Below, piece after piece: positions 17,794 to 26,013 of a stretch of DNA of 64,000 nucleotides. Source of the stretch: Clostridiales bacterium (GTDB lineage Bacteria > Bacillota > Clostridia > Oscillospirales > Oscillospiraceae); assembly GCA_029268065.1 (NCBI GenBank), contig JAJUHC010000005.1, positions 33,558 to 97,557 of the forward strand, in the 5' to 3' direction. Each line of letters starts with the position of its first letter. The stretch's first letter is position 1. The translations under genes were made by a program, and so were the position numbers. The notes beneath the pieces are model-generated. The model was given only the letters and a program-made list of their open reading frames with translations, was not told where the DNA came from and did not search any database.

Positions 17794-17822
17794 ATGATAA
17801 CATCAGCTCCTTTTGCTGTCAA
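17794..17822 (-). promoter_or_regulatory. promoter of the riboswitch-led importer operon
   Basis: Minus-strand TTGACA at 17822-17817, 17-nt spacer, TATCAT at 17799-17794. Transcription would start near 17787, just before aptamer I. Consistent with a housekeeping sigma promoter. Confidence 0.8.
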
Positions 17823-18017
17823 TCTCTTTTTAAAGTTTTTACACGAATTTTAAAATATTAAGCTATATTTTCTTAATATTTTCATAAAATCATTTTTTTA
17901 TGTCAAATATGCGGTTTTATTCCATGATTAAACACATAATGGCTGATAGAACGATAAAAATATCGTTATAGCTCAGTTTCCTCACTGAGTCAATTCCATA
18001 TTTGTGCAATATTACGG

Positions 18018-18047
18018 TTGACATTTTCATTCAATTGGATTTATCAT
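18018..18047 (+). promoter_or_regulatory. promoter of the gcv operon
   Basis: TTGACA 18018-18023, 18-nt spacer, TATCAT 18042-18047. The -10 hexamer is identical to that of the divergent riboswitch promoter. The start point would be near 18054, about 40 nt before aptamer I. Confidence 0.75.
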
Positions 18048-18091
18048 AGTTGCGAGAGGTTCAAAAATATTAATACTGTTTCGGATGATGG

Positions 18092-18239
18092 ATTCGGGAG
18101 AGGACGCGAAATGCGTCGCCGAAGGTGAACAGCCAAAAGCTCTCAGGCAAAAGGACCGAATTCTGACGATACTCTGGAAAGCACTGGTGCACCGAAGAAG
18201 CAACCCGTTTTGGGGAATCTTTCAGGTCAAGATACAGAG
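18092..18239 (+). promoter_or_regulatory. tandem glycine riboswitch upstream of gcvT
   Basis: Aptamer I 18092-18161 is closed by ATTCGG/CCGAAT and contains GTCGCCGAAGG and GCTCTCAGGC. Aptamer II 18172-18239 is closed by CTCTG/CAGAG and contains CACCGAAGAAGC and TCTTTCAGG. This is the classic gcv-operon riboswitch. The 3' strand of aptamer II P1 (18235-18239) is also the start of the terminator stem, so glycine binding and termination exclude each other: an ON switch. Confidence 0.96.
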
Positions 18240-18289
18240 GCATGTGGGTTACAGTAATTGTAGCCTGCATGCCTCTGTTTTTATTTTTT
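18236..18289 (+). terminator. intrinsic terminator of the gcv glycine riboswitch
   Basis: An 18-bp stem with three G-U pairs (18236-18253 with 18259-18276), 5-nt loop and a U-rich tail to 18289. Its first bases overlap the P1 3' strand of aptamer II. It lies 20 nt before the gcvT start. Confidence 0.9.
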
Positions 18290-18309
18290 AAACATCGGAG
18301 GATATTAAT

Positions 18310-19395
18310 TTGGAACAGAAGACACCGCTCTACGACGCGCACCTGAGTCTCGGCGCGAAAATGGTACCTTTTGCCGGTTATCTGATGCCGATCCAGTATG
18401 GCACAGGGGTAATCCAGGAACACATGGCCGTTCGTACATCCTGCGGGCTTTTCGATGTGTCGCATATGGGCGAGGTATTGCTTAGGGGCAAGGACGCCCT
18501 GAACAACGTACAGACGCTCGTAACCAACGACTGCTCAAGCATGGTTGACGGACAAATAAGGTACAGCCCGATGTGCAACGAAAGTGGAGGAATCGTTGAC
18601 GACCTTATTGTTTACAGGCAGAGCGCCGATAGTTATTTGCTGGTCATTAATGCAGCCAACCGGCACAAGGACATAAGCTGGATGAAGCAACACCTTTTCG
18701 GCGACTGCAAGCTTGAGGATATTTCAGACGAAACGGCTCTCATAGCCCTTCAAGGTCCGCGCGCATTTGAAGTATTTAAAAGGCTTTCGTCCGCGGATAA
18801 TGTTCCGGAGCGATATTATCACTTTTTAAGTGATGTTGATGTCGGCGGCGTTAACTGCACCGTTTCAAGAACCGGCTATACCGGGGAGCTTGGTCTTGAA
18901 TTCTTTTGCAGGGCTTCCGAAGCGCCGGTTTTGTGGGACGCGCTTCTTAAAGAGGGCGCCGGAGAGGGCATCATTCCGTGCGGGCTGGGCGCCCGCGATA
19001 CGCTGAGGCTTGAAGCGGCGATGCCGCTGTACGGCCACGAATTGACGGATGATATTACGCCGCTCGAAGCCGGACTGGATGCTTTTGTAAAGCTGAACAA
19101 GCCCGATTTCATCGGGAAGCGGGCGATTCACGAAAAAGGAGCCCCGCAAAGAAGGCGAATCGGACTGAAAATTACAGGGCGCGGCATAGCCCGGGAAAAC
19201 TTCCGTATCTTTTCAGGCAAAGAGGAGATAGGCTATATAACCTCGGGCACATTCTGCCCCTGCATAAATTACCCTGCCGCCATGGCTTTGGTTGACATAA
19301 ATTTTATCACGCCCGGCGGCACGGCGGAAGTTGACATACGCGGCAAAAAGGTAGGGGCGGAAATTGTCGCTCTGCCTTTCTATAAAAGAGCTTAA
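18310..19395 (+). CDS. gcvT: glycine cleavage system T protein (aminomethyltransferase)
   Basis: 361 aa. Transfers the methylene group from aminomethyl-lipoyl-GcvH to tetrahydrofolate, releasing ammonia. Family regions are visible: FDVSHMGEVLLRG, LIALQGPRA, SRTGYTGELGLEFF and GLGARDTLRLEA. TTG start with GGAGG at 18297-18301 and 8-nt spacing. First gene of the gcvT-H-PA-PB operon under the glycine riboswitch. Confidence 0.97.
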   Translation: MEQKTPLYDAHLSLGAKMVPFAGYLMPIQYGTGVIQEHMAVRTSCGLFDVSHMGEVLLRGKDALNNVQTLVTNDCSSMVDGQIRYSPMCNESGGIVDDLIVYRQSADSYLLVINAANRHKDISWMKQHLFGDCKLEDISDETALIALQGPRAFEVFKRLSSADNVPERYYHFLSDVDVGGVNCTVSRTGYTGELGLEFFCRASEAPVLWDALLKEGAGEGIIPCGLGARDTLRLEAAMPLYGHELTDDITPLEAGLDAFVKLNKPDFIGKRAIHEKGAPQRRRIGLKITGRGIARENFRIFSGKEEIGYITSGTFCPCINYPAAMALVDINFITPGGTAEVDIRGKKVGAEIVALPFYKRA

Positions 19396-19415
19396 TTAAA
19401 AAATGGAGGTAAATT

Positions 19416-19802
19416 ATGAACTTTCCTAAGGAACTCAAATATTCAAGGTCGCACGAATGGGTCAGATTCAGTGATGACGCAGCTGTAACGGTTGGGCTTA
19501 CCGAATACGCGCAGCAGGAGCTGGGCGAACTTGTATTTGTTAATCTCCCTGACGTTGGCGCGGCGGTTTCGGTCGGCGAATGCTTTTCCGACGTCGAGTC
19601 CGTAAAGGCTGTATCGGACGTTTACAGTCCTGTCAGCGGGACGGTATCGGAGATAAACGAGACGCTTTTGGATTCTCCCGAAAGCATCAACAAGGACCCG
19701 TATGGAGCGTGGTTTATTAAGGTCCAGGGTGTGTACGAAACAGAAGAGCTTATGGACGCCGAGGAATACCGCAGCTTTGTGGAAGAAGAGGAAAATAGGT
19801 AA
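19416..19802 (+). CDS. gcvH: glycine cleavage system H protein
   Basis: 128 aa lipoyl carrier that shuttles the aminomethyl group between P and T proteins and is re-oxidised by the L protein. The lipoylation site is the Lys in DVESVKAVSDVYSPVSG. Strong ribosome site (GGAGG) before ATG 19416. The stop overlaps the gcvPA start (TAATG). LplA and Lpd for its modification and re-oxidation are in the divergent operon. Confidence 0.97.
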   Translation: MNFPKELKYSRSHEWVRFSDDAAVTVGLTEYAQQELGELVFVNLPDVGAAVSVGECFSDVESVKAVSDVYSPVSGTVSEINETLLDSPESINKDPYGAWFIKVQGVYETEELMDAEEYRSFVEEEENR

Positions 19803-21142
19803 TGGGCGGCTACATTCCTTCAACCGCGGAGCAGCGCGAGCAGATGTTATCCGAAATCGGTGTTTCATCGGTTTCGGAGCTCTATTCAGATATTCCTGAA
19901 ATCGTAAAACTGAAAAGGCCTCTGAGAATCCCGAAAGGAATAAGCGAGCAGGAAACATACAGGGAGCTTCGAAGCATCGCGGCGAAAAACAAGGTCTTTC
20001 CGACAGTTTTGAGAGGGGCGGGCGCGTATAAGCACTATATTCCCTCCATAGTAAAATACATAGCGGCGAAGGAGGAATTCGTCACCGCCTATACTCCTTA
20101 TCAAGCCGAAATCAGCCAAGGAATCCTGCAATCCATTTTCGAGTATCAGACTATGATCTGCGATCTTACAGGACTCGATGTTTCAAACGCCTCCGTATAC
20201 GATGGCGCGAGCGCAGCGGCGGAAGCTGTGGCCATGTGCTCCGCCCCGAAGCGAATGAGGGCGCTTGTATCGTCCTGTGCAAATCCCGAAGTCATAGAAA
20301 CAATACGCACCTATGGTTTCGGCTCGGGCGTTGAGATTGTAGCGATACCGGAAAAAAACGGGGCAACCGACATGGATGAGCTGAAAAGGCTTGCTGATGA
20401 AACCGTTTGCTGCGTTTACATCCAGCAGCCGAACTTTTACGGCATCCTTGAAAGTGCCGCGGAAGCCGGCGAAATCGCACATGGCTCGGGCGCGAAATTT
20501 ATCATCGGATGCAACCCCGTTTCCTTGTCGATTATACAGTCGCCCGCGGAATGCGGGGCCGATATCGCAGTCGGCGAGGGACAGCCGCTGGGCATGCCGC
20601 TTTCATTCGGAGGGCCGTATTTGGGCTTTATGGCGGCAAAAGACGCCCTGCTCAGAAAGCTTCCCGGAAGGATAGTTGGACAGACCAGGGATGTTGACGG
20701 GAAGCGCGCATTCGTACTAACCATGCAGGCAAGGGAGCAGCACATCCGGCGCGAAAAAGCATCGAGCAACATCTGCTCAAATCAAGCCTTGTGTGCCCTG
20801 ACGGCCTCAGTCTATCTTGCCGCAATGGGCCCCGAAGGGCTAAGGGAGGCTGCGCGGCAATGCGTCAGCAAGGCGCATTATTTCTCGGCGAAGCTTTGCG
20901 AGATCCCCGGGGTAAGGCTTCGCTATAATGGTGAATTCTTTCATGAATTTATGACCGATTTGCCGGTTTCCTCTGAAATTGTGCTGTCCAGGCTCGAACA
21001 AAACGGCATTTTGGGCGGCCTTCCGGTGAAAGGCGCCATTCTTTGGTGCGTCACGGAGGCGGTCAGCAGGAAGGAGCTTGACATGGCAATCGAAATCGTG
21101 CGTGAAGCCTGCGCTTCTCTGGAAGCCCGAAAGGAGTCATAA
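19802..21142 (+). CDS. gcvPA: glycine dehydrogenase (decarboxylating) subunit 1
   Basis: 446 aa N-terminal half of the P protein, which in this lineage is split into two genes. It is the structural partner of the PLP-bearing subunit 2 and has the expected regions (FLGAGAY-like LRGAGAYKHYIPS, TAYTPYQAEISQG, NVYDGAS-like NASVYDGASAAAEA). Translationally coupled at both ends (TAATG overlaps). Confidence 0.96.
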   Translation: MGGYIPSTAEQREQMLSEIGVSSVSELYSDIPEIVKLKRPLRIPKGISEQETYRELRSIAAKNKVFPTVLRGAGAYKHYIPSIVKYIAAKEEFVTAYTPYQAEISQGILQSIFEYQTMICDLTGLDVSNASVYDGASAAAEAVAMCSAPKRMRALVSSCANPEVIETIRTYGFGSGVEIVAIPEKNGATDMDELKRLADETVCCVYIQQPNFYGILESAAEAGEIAHGSGAKFIIGCNPVSLSIIQSPAECGADIAVGEGQPLGMPLSFGGPYLGFMAAKDALLRKLPGRIVGQTRDVDGKRAFVLTMQAREQHIRREKASSNICSNQALCALTASVYLAAMGPEGLREAARQCVSKAHYFSAKLCEIPGVRLRYNGEFFHEFMTDLPVSSEIVLSRLEQNGILGGLPVKGAILWCVTEAVSRKELDMAIEIVREACASLEARKES

Positions 21143-22554
21143 TGGAATTGATTTTTGAAAAAAGCGTTGAAGGGCGCTGCTGCGCCCTGCTCGCCGACAG
21201 CGACATACCGGAGTACAAGCTTAAGGAGTCCCTGCTTCGAAAAGCGCCTCTCAGGCTTCCAGAGCTCTCCGAAACGGATGTCAGCAGACACTATACCCAG
21301 CTCGCGGAAAGAACGCACGGCATTAATAACGGTTTTTACCCGCTGGGCTCCTGCACAATGAAGTACAATCCGAGAATTAACGAGGAAGTCGCCTCCTGGC
21401 CCGAGTTCACACAGATTCACCCGCTTCAGCCGAGAAGCACAACCGCCGGCTGTGTGGAGGTGCTGGACTTATGCGAAAAGCACCTTTGCGAGATTACGGG
21501 CATGGACGCCATGACGTTCGAGCCAGCGGCCGGAGCGCACGGGGAATTTACCGCGCTTCTGATGATTAAGGCTTATCATAATTCGCGCGGAGACAGCGGA
21601 CGCAAGAAGATTATTGTCCCCGACTCCGCCCACGGTACGAATCCGGCAAGCGCAGCCATGGCCGGCTTTTCCGTCGTAAACATACCTTCCGCTGCGGACG
21701 GTCGCGTGGACCTCGATGCGCTCAAAAATGCCGCCGGCCCCGATACCGCAGGTCTTATGCTCACAAATCCCAATACCGTCGGATTGTTTGACAAAAACAT
21801 TCTCGAAATATCACGGATCGTTCACAAGGCCGGAGGACTGCTGTACTATGACGGAGCCAATCTTAACGCAATCATGGGTATCGCACGCCCCGGGGACATG
21901 GGCTTCGACGTTATCCATCTCAACCTGCACAAGACCTTTTCGGCGCCACACGGCGGAGGCGGCCCCGGAAGCGGTCCCGTCGGCTGCAAGGAATTTCTCA
22001 AAAAATACCTTCCGCACAGCGTGCTGGGCGAAAATGCTTCCGCTTCAAGCATTGGACAGGTAAAAGCCTTTTACGGCAATTTCCTTGTCGTTCTGCGCGC
22101 TCTTTCCTACATACTTACGCTCGGCGGGGACGGTCTGAGGATTGCTTCCGAAAATGCCGTACTCAACGCAAACTATATGATGGCAAAGCTAAAGGGCGTT
22201 TTTGATATCCCTTTTGACGGGTTTTGTATGCACGAATTCGTGATGAGTCTTGAAAAGCTGAAAAAGAATGCCGGCGTATCCGCTCTGGACATTGCAAAGT
22301 CAATGCTCGATAACGGCATGCACCCCCCGACTATGTATTTCCCGCTTATTGTCCACGAAGCGCTGATGATTGAGCCTACGGAAACTGAGTCCAGGGAAAC
22401 CATGGACGAAGCTGTTGAAGTTCTTGTAAATCTCTATAAGGACGCTCTGACGGACAGCGACAAGCTTCACAGGTCGCCGTACGCTACTCCCGTCCGCCGC
22501 CTCGATGAGGTCGGCGCCGCGCGAAACCCCGTCCTGAAATACAGCTTTTCGTGA
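21142..22554 (+). CDS. gcvPB: glycine dehydrogenase (decarboxylating) subunit 2
   Basis: 470 aa C-terminal half of the P protein. It carries the PLP Lys in HLNLHKTFSAPHGGGGPGSG, with substrate and cofactor regions GFYPLGSCTMKYNP and DSAHGTNPASA. It decarboxylates glycine and loads the aminomethyl group on GcvH. Last gene of the operon; the next gene starts 68 nt downstream and may be independent. Confidence 0.97.
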   Translation: MELIFEKSVEGRCCALLADSDIPEYKLKESLLRKAPLRLPELSETDVSRHYTQLAERTHGINNGFYPLGSCTMKYNPRINEEVASWPEFTQIHPLQPRSTTAGCVEVLDLCEKHLCEITGMDAMTFEPAAGAHGEFTALLMIKAYHNSRGDSGRKKIIVPDSAHGTNPASAAMAGFSVVNIPSAADGRVDLDALKNAAGPDTAGLMLTNPNTVGLFDKNILEISRIVHKAGGLLYYDGANLNAIMGIARPGDMGFDVIHLNLHKTFSAPHGGGGPGSGPVGCKEFLKKYLPHSVLGENASASSIGQVKAFYGNFLVVLRALSYILTLGGDGLRIASENAVLNANYMMAKLKGVFDIPFDGFCMHEFVMSLEKLKKNAGVSALDIAKSMLDNGMHPPTMYFPLIVHEALMIEPTETESRETMDEAVEVLVNLYKDALTDSDKLHRSPYATPVRRLDEVGAARNPVLKYSFS

Positions 22555-22622
22555 TTTATCTTCTTTACAATATCTGATACAATGTATTTATAATTTTAAA
22601 GCGGAAGCGTTGGTGGCAACTT

Positions 22623-23450
22623 ATGCTAATTAAAGTTTTGGCCGAAAACATCTCGTCAAATGAAAGCCTGGGCAGCGAGCACGGTCTCAGCCTGTATATC
22701 GAAACCGAAAAGCACAAGCTTCTTTTTGATACGGGTGCAAGCGGCCTGTTCTCGGAAAACGCCGCAAAGCTGAGTGTTAATTTGGCGGACGTTGATACCG
22801 CCGTCATATCACACGGACATTACGATCATTGCGGAGGACTAAAGACATTTCTTGCCTTAAACAGCAAGGCTAAGGTTTATATCCACGAAAAAGCCTTTGG
22901 CGAGTATTACGGGTACGACCAGAACTACGAGATGGAGTATATTGGGCTCGACAAGTCCCTTATTCAAAACGACAGATTCGTTTTACTTGGCGGCACTTGC
23001 GCCATATGCGATGAACTCAAGCTATTGTCCGGGGTCAAGGGCAGAAAGTTTTTTCCGTCAAGCAATGCGGACCTGTTCATAAAATCGGGAGATGAGTATT
23101 TGCAGGACGATTTTGCTCATGAGCAGAATCTGTTAATAACTGTAAGCGGCAAGAAATTGCTCTTAACAGGCTGCGCTCATAACGGCATAGTAAACATTAT
23201 CGAGCATTTCCTTGAAGAGGAGGGCGTCATGCCCGATTACGTTATAGGTGGGTTTCACCTTTCAAATCCCGAAACAAATGCAATGGAAAGCCCGGAAGTG
23301 GTATCAAAAATCGCAGATTTCTTTTTGGAAACAAAGGCAAGGTACTATACCGGGCATTGTACCGGTGAGAGCGCTTTTGCGGTTTTGAAGGAACGGCTTG
23401 GCGATAAACTCGTCTATTTTCCCGTCGGCGCTGTGCTGGAAATAGTCTAA
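22623..23450 (+). CDS. metallo-beta-lactamase-fold hydrolase
   Basis: 275 aa cytoplasmic protein with the metal motif SHGHYDHCGG near residue 62, a second metal region (LTGCAHNGIVN near 182) and a C-terminal GGFHLSN. This pattern matches the subfamily related to the archaeal tetrahydromethanopterin-pathway RFA-P-synthase-like proteins; the bacterial substrate is unknown. The ribosome site is weak (GGTGG). It follows gcvPB in the same direction, but a link to glycine metabolism is not shown. Confidence 0.88.
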   Translation: MLIKVLAENISSNESLGSEHGLSLYIETEKHKLLFDTGASGLFSENAAKLSVNLADVDTAVISHGHYDHCGGLKTFLALNSKAKVYIHEKAFGEYYGYDQNYEMEYIGLDKSLIQNDRFVLLGGTCAICDELKLLSGVKGRKFFPSSNADLFIKSGDEYLQDDFAHEQNLLITVSGKKLLLTGCAHNGIVNIIEHFLEEEGVMPDYVIGGFHLSNPETNAMESPEVVSKIADFFLETKARYYTGHCTGESAFAVLKERLGDKLVYFPVGAVLEIV

Positions 23451-23492
23451 CTGTAAAGTGAACTGAACGCTTAAGAAGAATAATCCAATGAA

Positions 23493-23532
23493 AATAGCGG
23501 GCAGGGTTTGATTTCCCCGTCCGCTATCTTTG
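23493..23532. terminator. bidirectional terminator between convergent genes
   Basis: 13-bp stem with one mismatch and one G-U pair (23494-23506 with 23515-23527) between the plus-strand hydrolase and the minus-strand serine hydrolase. A/T-rich flanks on both sides suit use from either direction. Confidence 0.65.
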
Positions 23533-23595
23533 TGTAAGTATCTGCTGGATTGCTGCTTGACTGGCCGCCTTCGGAACTGCCGCCGGCTTGCTTCT

Positions 23596-24585
23596 TCACT
23601 CCCCGTTTTCAAACACGGGTTCCAAAACCTCTTTGATAAAGGCGATCCTGTCTCCGGGGCGCGGCACAAAACGTGACGCGACGGCAATGACCAAGTTCTT
23701 CGACGGGTTCACATAAATCACGTTCCCGCCGTCGCCCATAGCCGCATAGCTGTGTTCATTTTCGTCTATGACCCACCACAGGTAGCCGTATTTCAGCCCC
23801 AGCTCATCCCAGCGGCTGTGCTCACGGGTGCTCTCGTCAATCCATTCGGCGGATATGAGCTGTTTGCCGTTCCATACTCCGCGATTTAAGTATAGCTGGC
23901 CTATCTTTGCCATGTCCGCAGGCGTGAGGAAAAGGCCCCAGCCTGCCGTATTAATTCCCTGCGGGTCGGCGACCCAGCCGCTGATGTCGCTTCCTTTTGT
24001 CATAATGTCAAGCTGCTCCTCCTTGCTGTGAAACATTACAGAGCGGTCAACCCGGATGCCAAGCGGCGCAAACAGGTTTTCACGGGCAAAATCGAGCAAG
24101 GGGCGATCCGTCGCCCTTGTAAGAATACCCGTAAGAATGTCCGGCCCGATAAGGGGTGTATAACGGAACCGGCCGATTTCCCCCTTGCCGCCAAGCAAGT
24201 CCAGTGCAGCTTTTACCCAGCTTTCGCTTGCGAAATACTTTGTGTACGGCGCCGACTTATACTTATACGGCGCGGTCATGGTCAGAATGTCCCTGATTTC
24301 AACGCGCTGAATCGTTTTTTCGCCGCGTTTCACCGTGTAATCGGGTAAAAATTCCAGCACCTTCCGGCTTACGCTGTCGATAAAACCTTTATCCACGGCA
24401 ATGCCAATCAGGGCATTTACAACGCTCTTCGTCACTGAAAACACATGAAGTGTGCGCTCAGCGCTGTACCCGCTGAAGTACCCCTCGTATACCGCTTTGC
24501 CGTTTTTCCTCACAACCATACCGACGATATTGTCGTGGCGGCGGCAAATCGTCTCTTCCATCTCAGTGATTTTATTCTGATTCAT
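23596..24585 (-). CDS. serine hydrolase, beta-lactamase/penicillin-binding-protein-like (class C type)
   Basis: 329 aa from ATG 24585 (ribosome site GGAAACGGAG). The longer frame to 24699 adds residues without coding character. The catalytic SxxK is in FSVTKSVVNAL. Other family features are YTPLIGPDILTGIL, NTAGWGLFLTPADMAKIGQL, GYLWWV and GDGGNVIYVNPSKNLVIAV (KTG-region equivalent). No signal peptide is seen, so it is probably a cytoplasmic esterase/peptidase-type serine hydrolase rather than a true resistance beta-lactamase. Confidence 0.9.
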   Translation of the reverse strand: MNQNKITEMEETICRRHDNIVGMVVRKNGKAVYEGYFSGYSAERTLHVFSVTKSVVNALIGIAVDKGFIDSVSRKVLEFLPDYTVKRGEKTIQRVEIRDILTMTAPYKYKSAPYTKYFASESWVKAALDLLGGKGEIGRFRYTPLIGPDILTGILTRATDRPLLDFARENLFAPLGIRVDRSVMFHSKEEQLDIMTKGSDISGWVADPQGINTAGWGLFLTPADMAKIGQLYLNRGVWNGKQLISAEWIDESTREHSRWDELGLKYGYLWWVIDENEHSYAAMGDGGNVIYVNPSKNLVIAVASRFVPRPGDRIAFIKEVLEPVFENGE

Positions 24586-25111
24586 ACTCCGTTTCCTTTG
24601 TTTTGTTCTAAAGGATATCCTCAAAAAGGAGGATATATCCATTAAAAATCGTTTGCAAGGGGCATTTAAAAATTTCTTTGAAAATAATTCCCTGTTCATA
24701 CCTGTCGGCCCGCGATATTTGCTCTTTTGGTGACGGCAGACCTCGGAATCCTGCGTTTCATAATCACCTGCGTTATGTTGACCTGCGAGTACAAACCAAG
24801 CGCAGGATTTCGTTCCGCAAGATTGGGAAGGATATAGTACAATAAAGTTCGCAGCATATTTGGGTCAAATCAATTCCGGCGTTGACCGCAGCGCATGACC
24901 GGCAGAAACAGGAAGACTCAGGCCATGGGGAATTCTGCTCCTCCTGCCCGAGTCTTTCTTCATATGGTATTGAGTAAACAAAAGTAATATTTGAACGATT
25001 TATTTTTATATTTCCTGCCGTCACGGCACCGGTTGGCGCTCCTTACGGATGCCGGAGAGGACTTAAACCTCCCAAAAGCGGCGAAATCGGCTGCTTTCGA
25101 GGGAAAAAATA
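24586..25111. other. intergenic host flank left of the integrated element, no gene seen
   Basis: About 525 bases without a supported gene. Short frames lack ribosome sites. The right end runs into the tRNA-fMet terminator hairpin and the attachment site. Confidence 0.5.
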
Positions 25112-25143
25112 AATACCGCAGCTGAATTTATATCAACTGCGGT
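25112..25143 (-). terminator. orphaned terminator of tRNA-fMet
   Basis: 8-bp perfect stem (TACCGCAG with CTGCGGTA) and, read on the minus strand, a following T-rich tail (TATTTATTTTTT). If the integrated element is removed at its 12-bp repeats, this hairpin lies only about 8 nt beyond the CCA end of the minus-strand tRNA-fMet gene. It is therefore the natural terminator of that tRNA, now 12.5 kb away. Confidence 0.75.
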
Positions 25144-25151
25144 AACAGATT

Positions 25152-25163
25152 TGGTTGCGGAGG
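25152..25163. repeat. attachment site, left copy (12-bp direct repeat)
   Basis: TGGTTGCGGAGG, identical to 37654-37665, where it forms the CCA end plus acceptor stem of tRNA-fMet. It marks the left junction of the 12.5 kb element. Confidence 0.8.
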
Positions 25164-25233
25164 TCCGAAACATGCCGTGTTCAAGATAATTGCAGACCGA
25201 CGAACGGGAATATATAAGGTACTTGCGGGATAA

Positions 25234-25266
25234 ATGACCTGTCGGGAATGCCGATCAGGTCATTTT
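25234..25266. terminator. hairpin that would terminate the integrase transcript in the circular form
   Basis: AAATGACCTG pairs with CAGGTCATTT around an inner TCGG/CCGA stem, followed on the plus strand by TTTT. In the integrated state it lies downstream of the 56-aa minus-strand gene, overlapping its last codons. In the circular element it follows the new integrase stop codon (25231-25233) directly. Confidence 0.7.
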
Positions 25267-25430
25267 GATTCTTCGGCTTTTTCTGCTTCTCTTTCAGACA
25301 GCCACTTTTCATATTCTTCCTGGACCCCTGGCCGCTTATAATATTCACGCACTTTTGGGAGCAAATAACTTGCCAGGCGTTCCATAATATAATCAGGTAT
25401 TTCGATATTGCCATTTCCTTTATCGCTCAT
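25260..25430 (-). CDS. small hypothetical protein of the integrated element (56 aa)
   Basis: A 56-aa frame from ATG 25430 with AAAGGG upstream. Composition is protein-like: an N-terminal IEIPDYIMERLASYLLPKV helix, then a charged C-terminus ending EAEKAEESK. Similar small proteins ending in an acidic/lysine-rich helix occur in Clostridia mobile elements, but no function is known. Its stop lies within the terminator hairpin. Confidence 0.6.
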   Translation of the reverse strand: MSDKGNGNIEIPDYIMERLASYLLPKVREYYKRPGVQEEYEKWLSEREAEKAEESK

Positions 25431-25596
25431 TCTGATCCCTTTCTGCCGCTGTGCGCGGTCTTCAACTTAAACGTCTGATCGGATTATATCCGACCAGGCG
25501 TTTTTTCTTCGTAGACGTTCCATGTTATCGCGAACCCGTGTCAAAAGACGTGTTTGTATTTATCGCTATAAGCTAAATACAATAGGGGGCGCGGAC

Positions 25597-26013
25597 ATGA
25601 TTATTATAGACAATTATAACATAAAACACGACAGCACGAAAAATGCTTTTAGAATAGAGAATAAAGAGCTTCCAGTTTGCCCGGATTGCGGCCAAGTCTT
25701 AACGGGATATGATACCAGGAAGCGACACACGATCGACGGTTCAGGGGCTGTCAGATGGTTCCTGTTGCGCCGGCTTCGGTGTTCCGGCTGTGGGAAGACA
25801 CACCTTGAACTTCCGAATTTTATCCAGCCACAGAAGCACTATGAATCCCAGGTGATCCGCGAAACATTGACAGGCCTTTCCGATCATTGTCCGGCTGATG
25901 ATTCAACGATCTGGCGCTGGCGTAACCAGAATAACCCACCTGGTTTGCATTCAGCTTTTGATCCTGGCGCGGTAAACTCTACATATATCGACACGAAGGA
26001 GGAAGAATCATGA
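25597..26013 (+). CDS. zinc-ribbon protein, DUF6431-like
   Basis: 138 aa from ATG 25597; the upstream frame to 25522 lacks a ribosome site and is not chosen. Two CxxC pairs (CPDCG near 28 and CSGCG near 62) form a probable zinc ribbon. The LRRLRCSGCGKTHLELP segment and the C-terminal DDSTIWRWRN recall the zinc-binding and helix-turn-helix parts of some transposases and the DUF6431 family. It overlaps the next gene by 4 nt and so belongs to a three-gene unit. Likely DNA-binding; function unknown. Confidence 0.7.
   Translation: MIIIDNYNIKHDSTKNAFRIENKELPVCPDCGQVLTGYDTRKRHTIDGSGAVRWFLLRRLRCSGCGKTHLELPNFIQPQKHYESQVIRETLTGLSDHCPADDSTIWRWRNQNNPPGLHSAFDPGAVNSTYIDTKEEES

Noticed and set aside
18070..18465. 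131-codon minus-strand frame across the gcv riboswitch
   Set aside because: Antisense to the riboswitch and gcvT start; no ribosome site, and the plus strand is fully explained.
23596..24585. Reading the serine hydrolase as an antibiotic-resistance beta-lactamase
   Set aside because: No signal peptide and only general SxxK-family motifs; better called a serine hydrolase.
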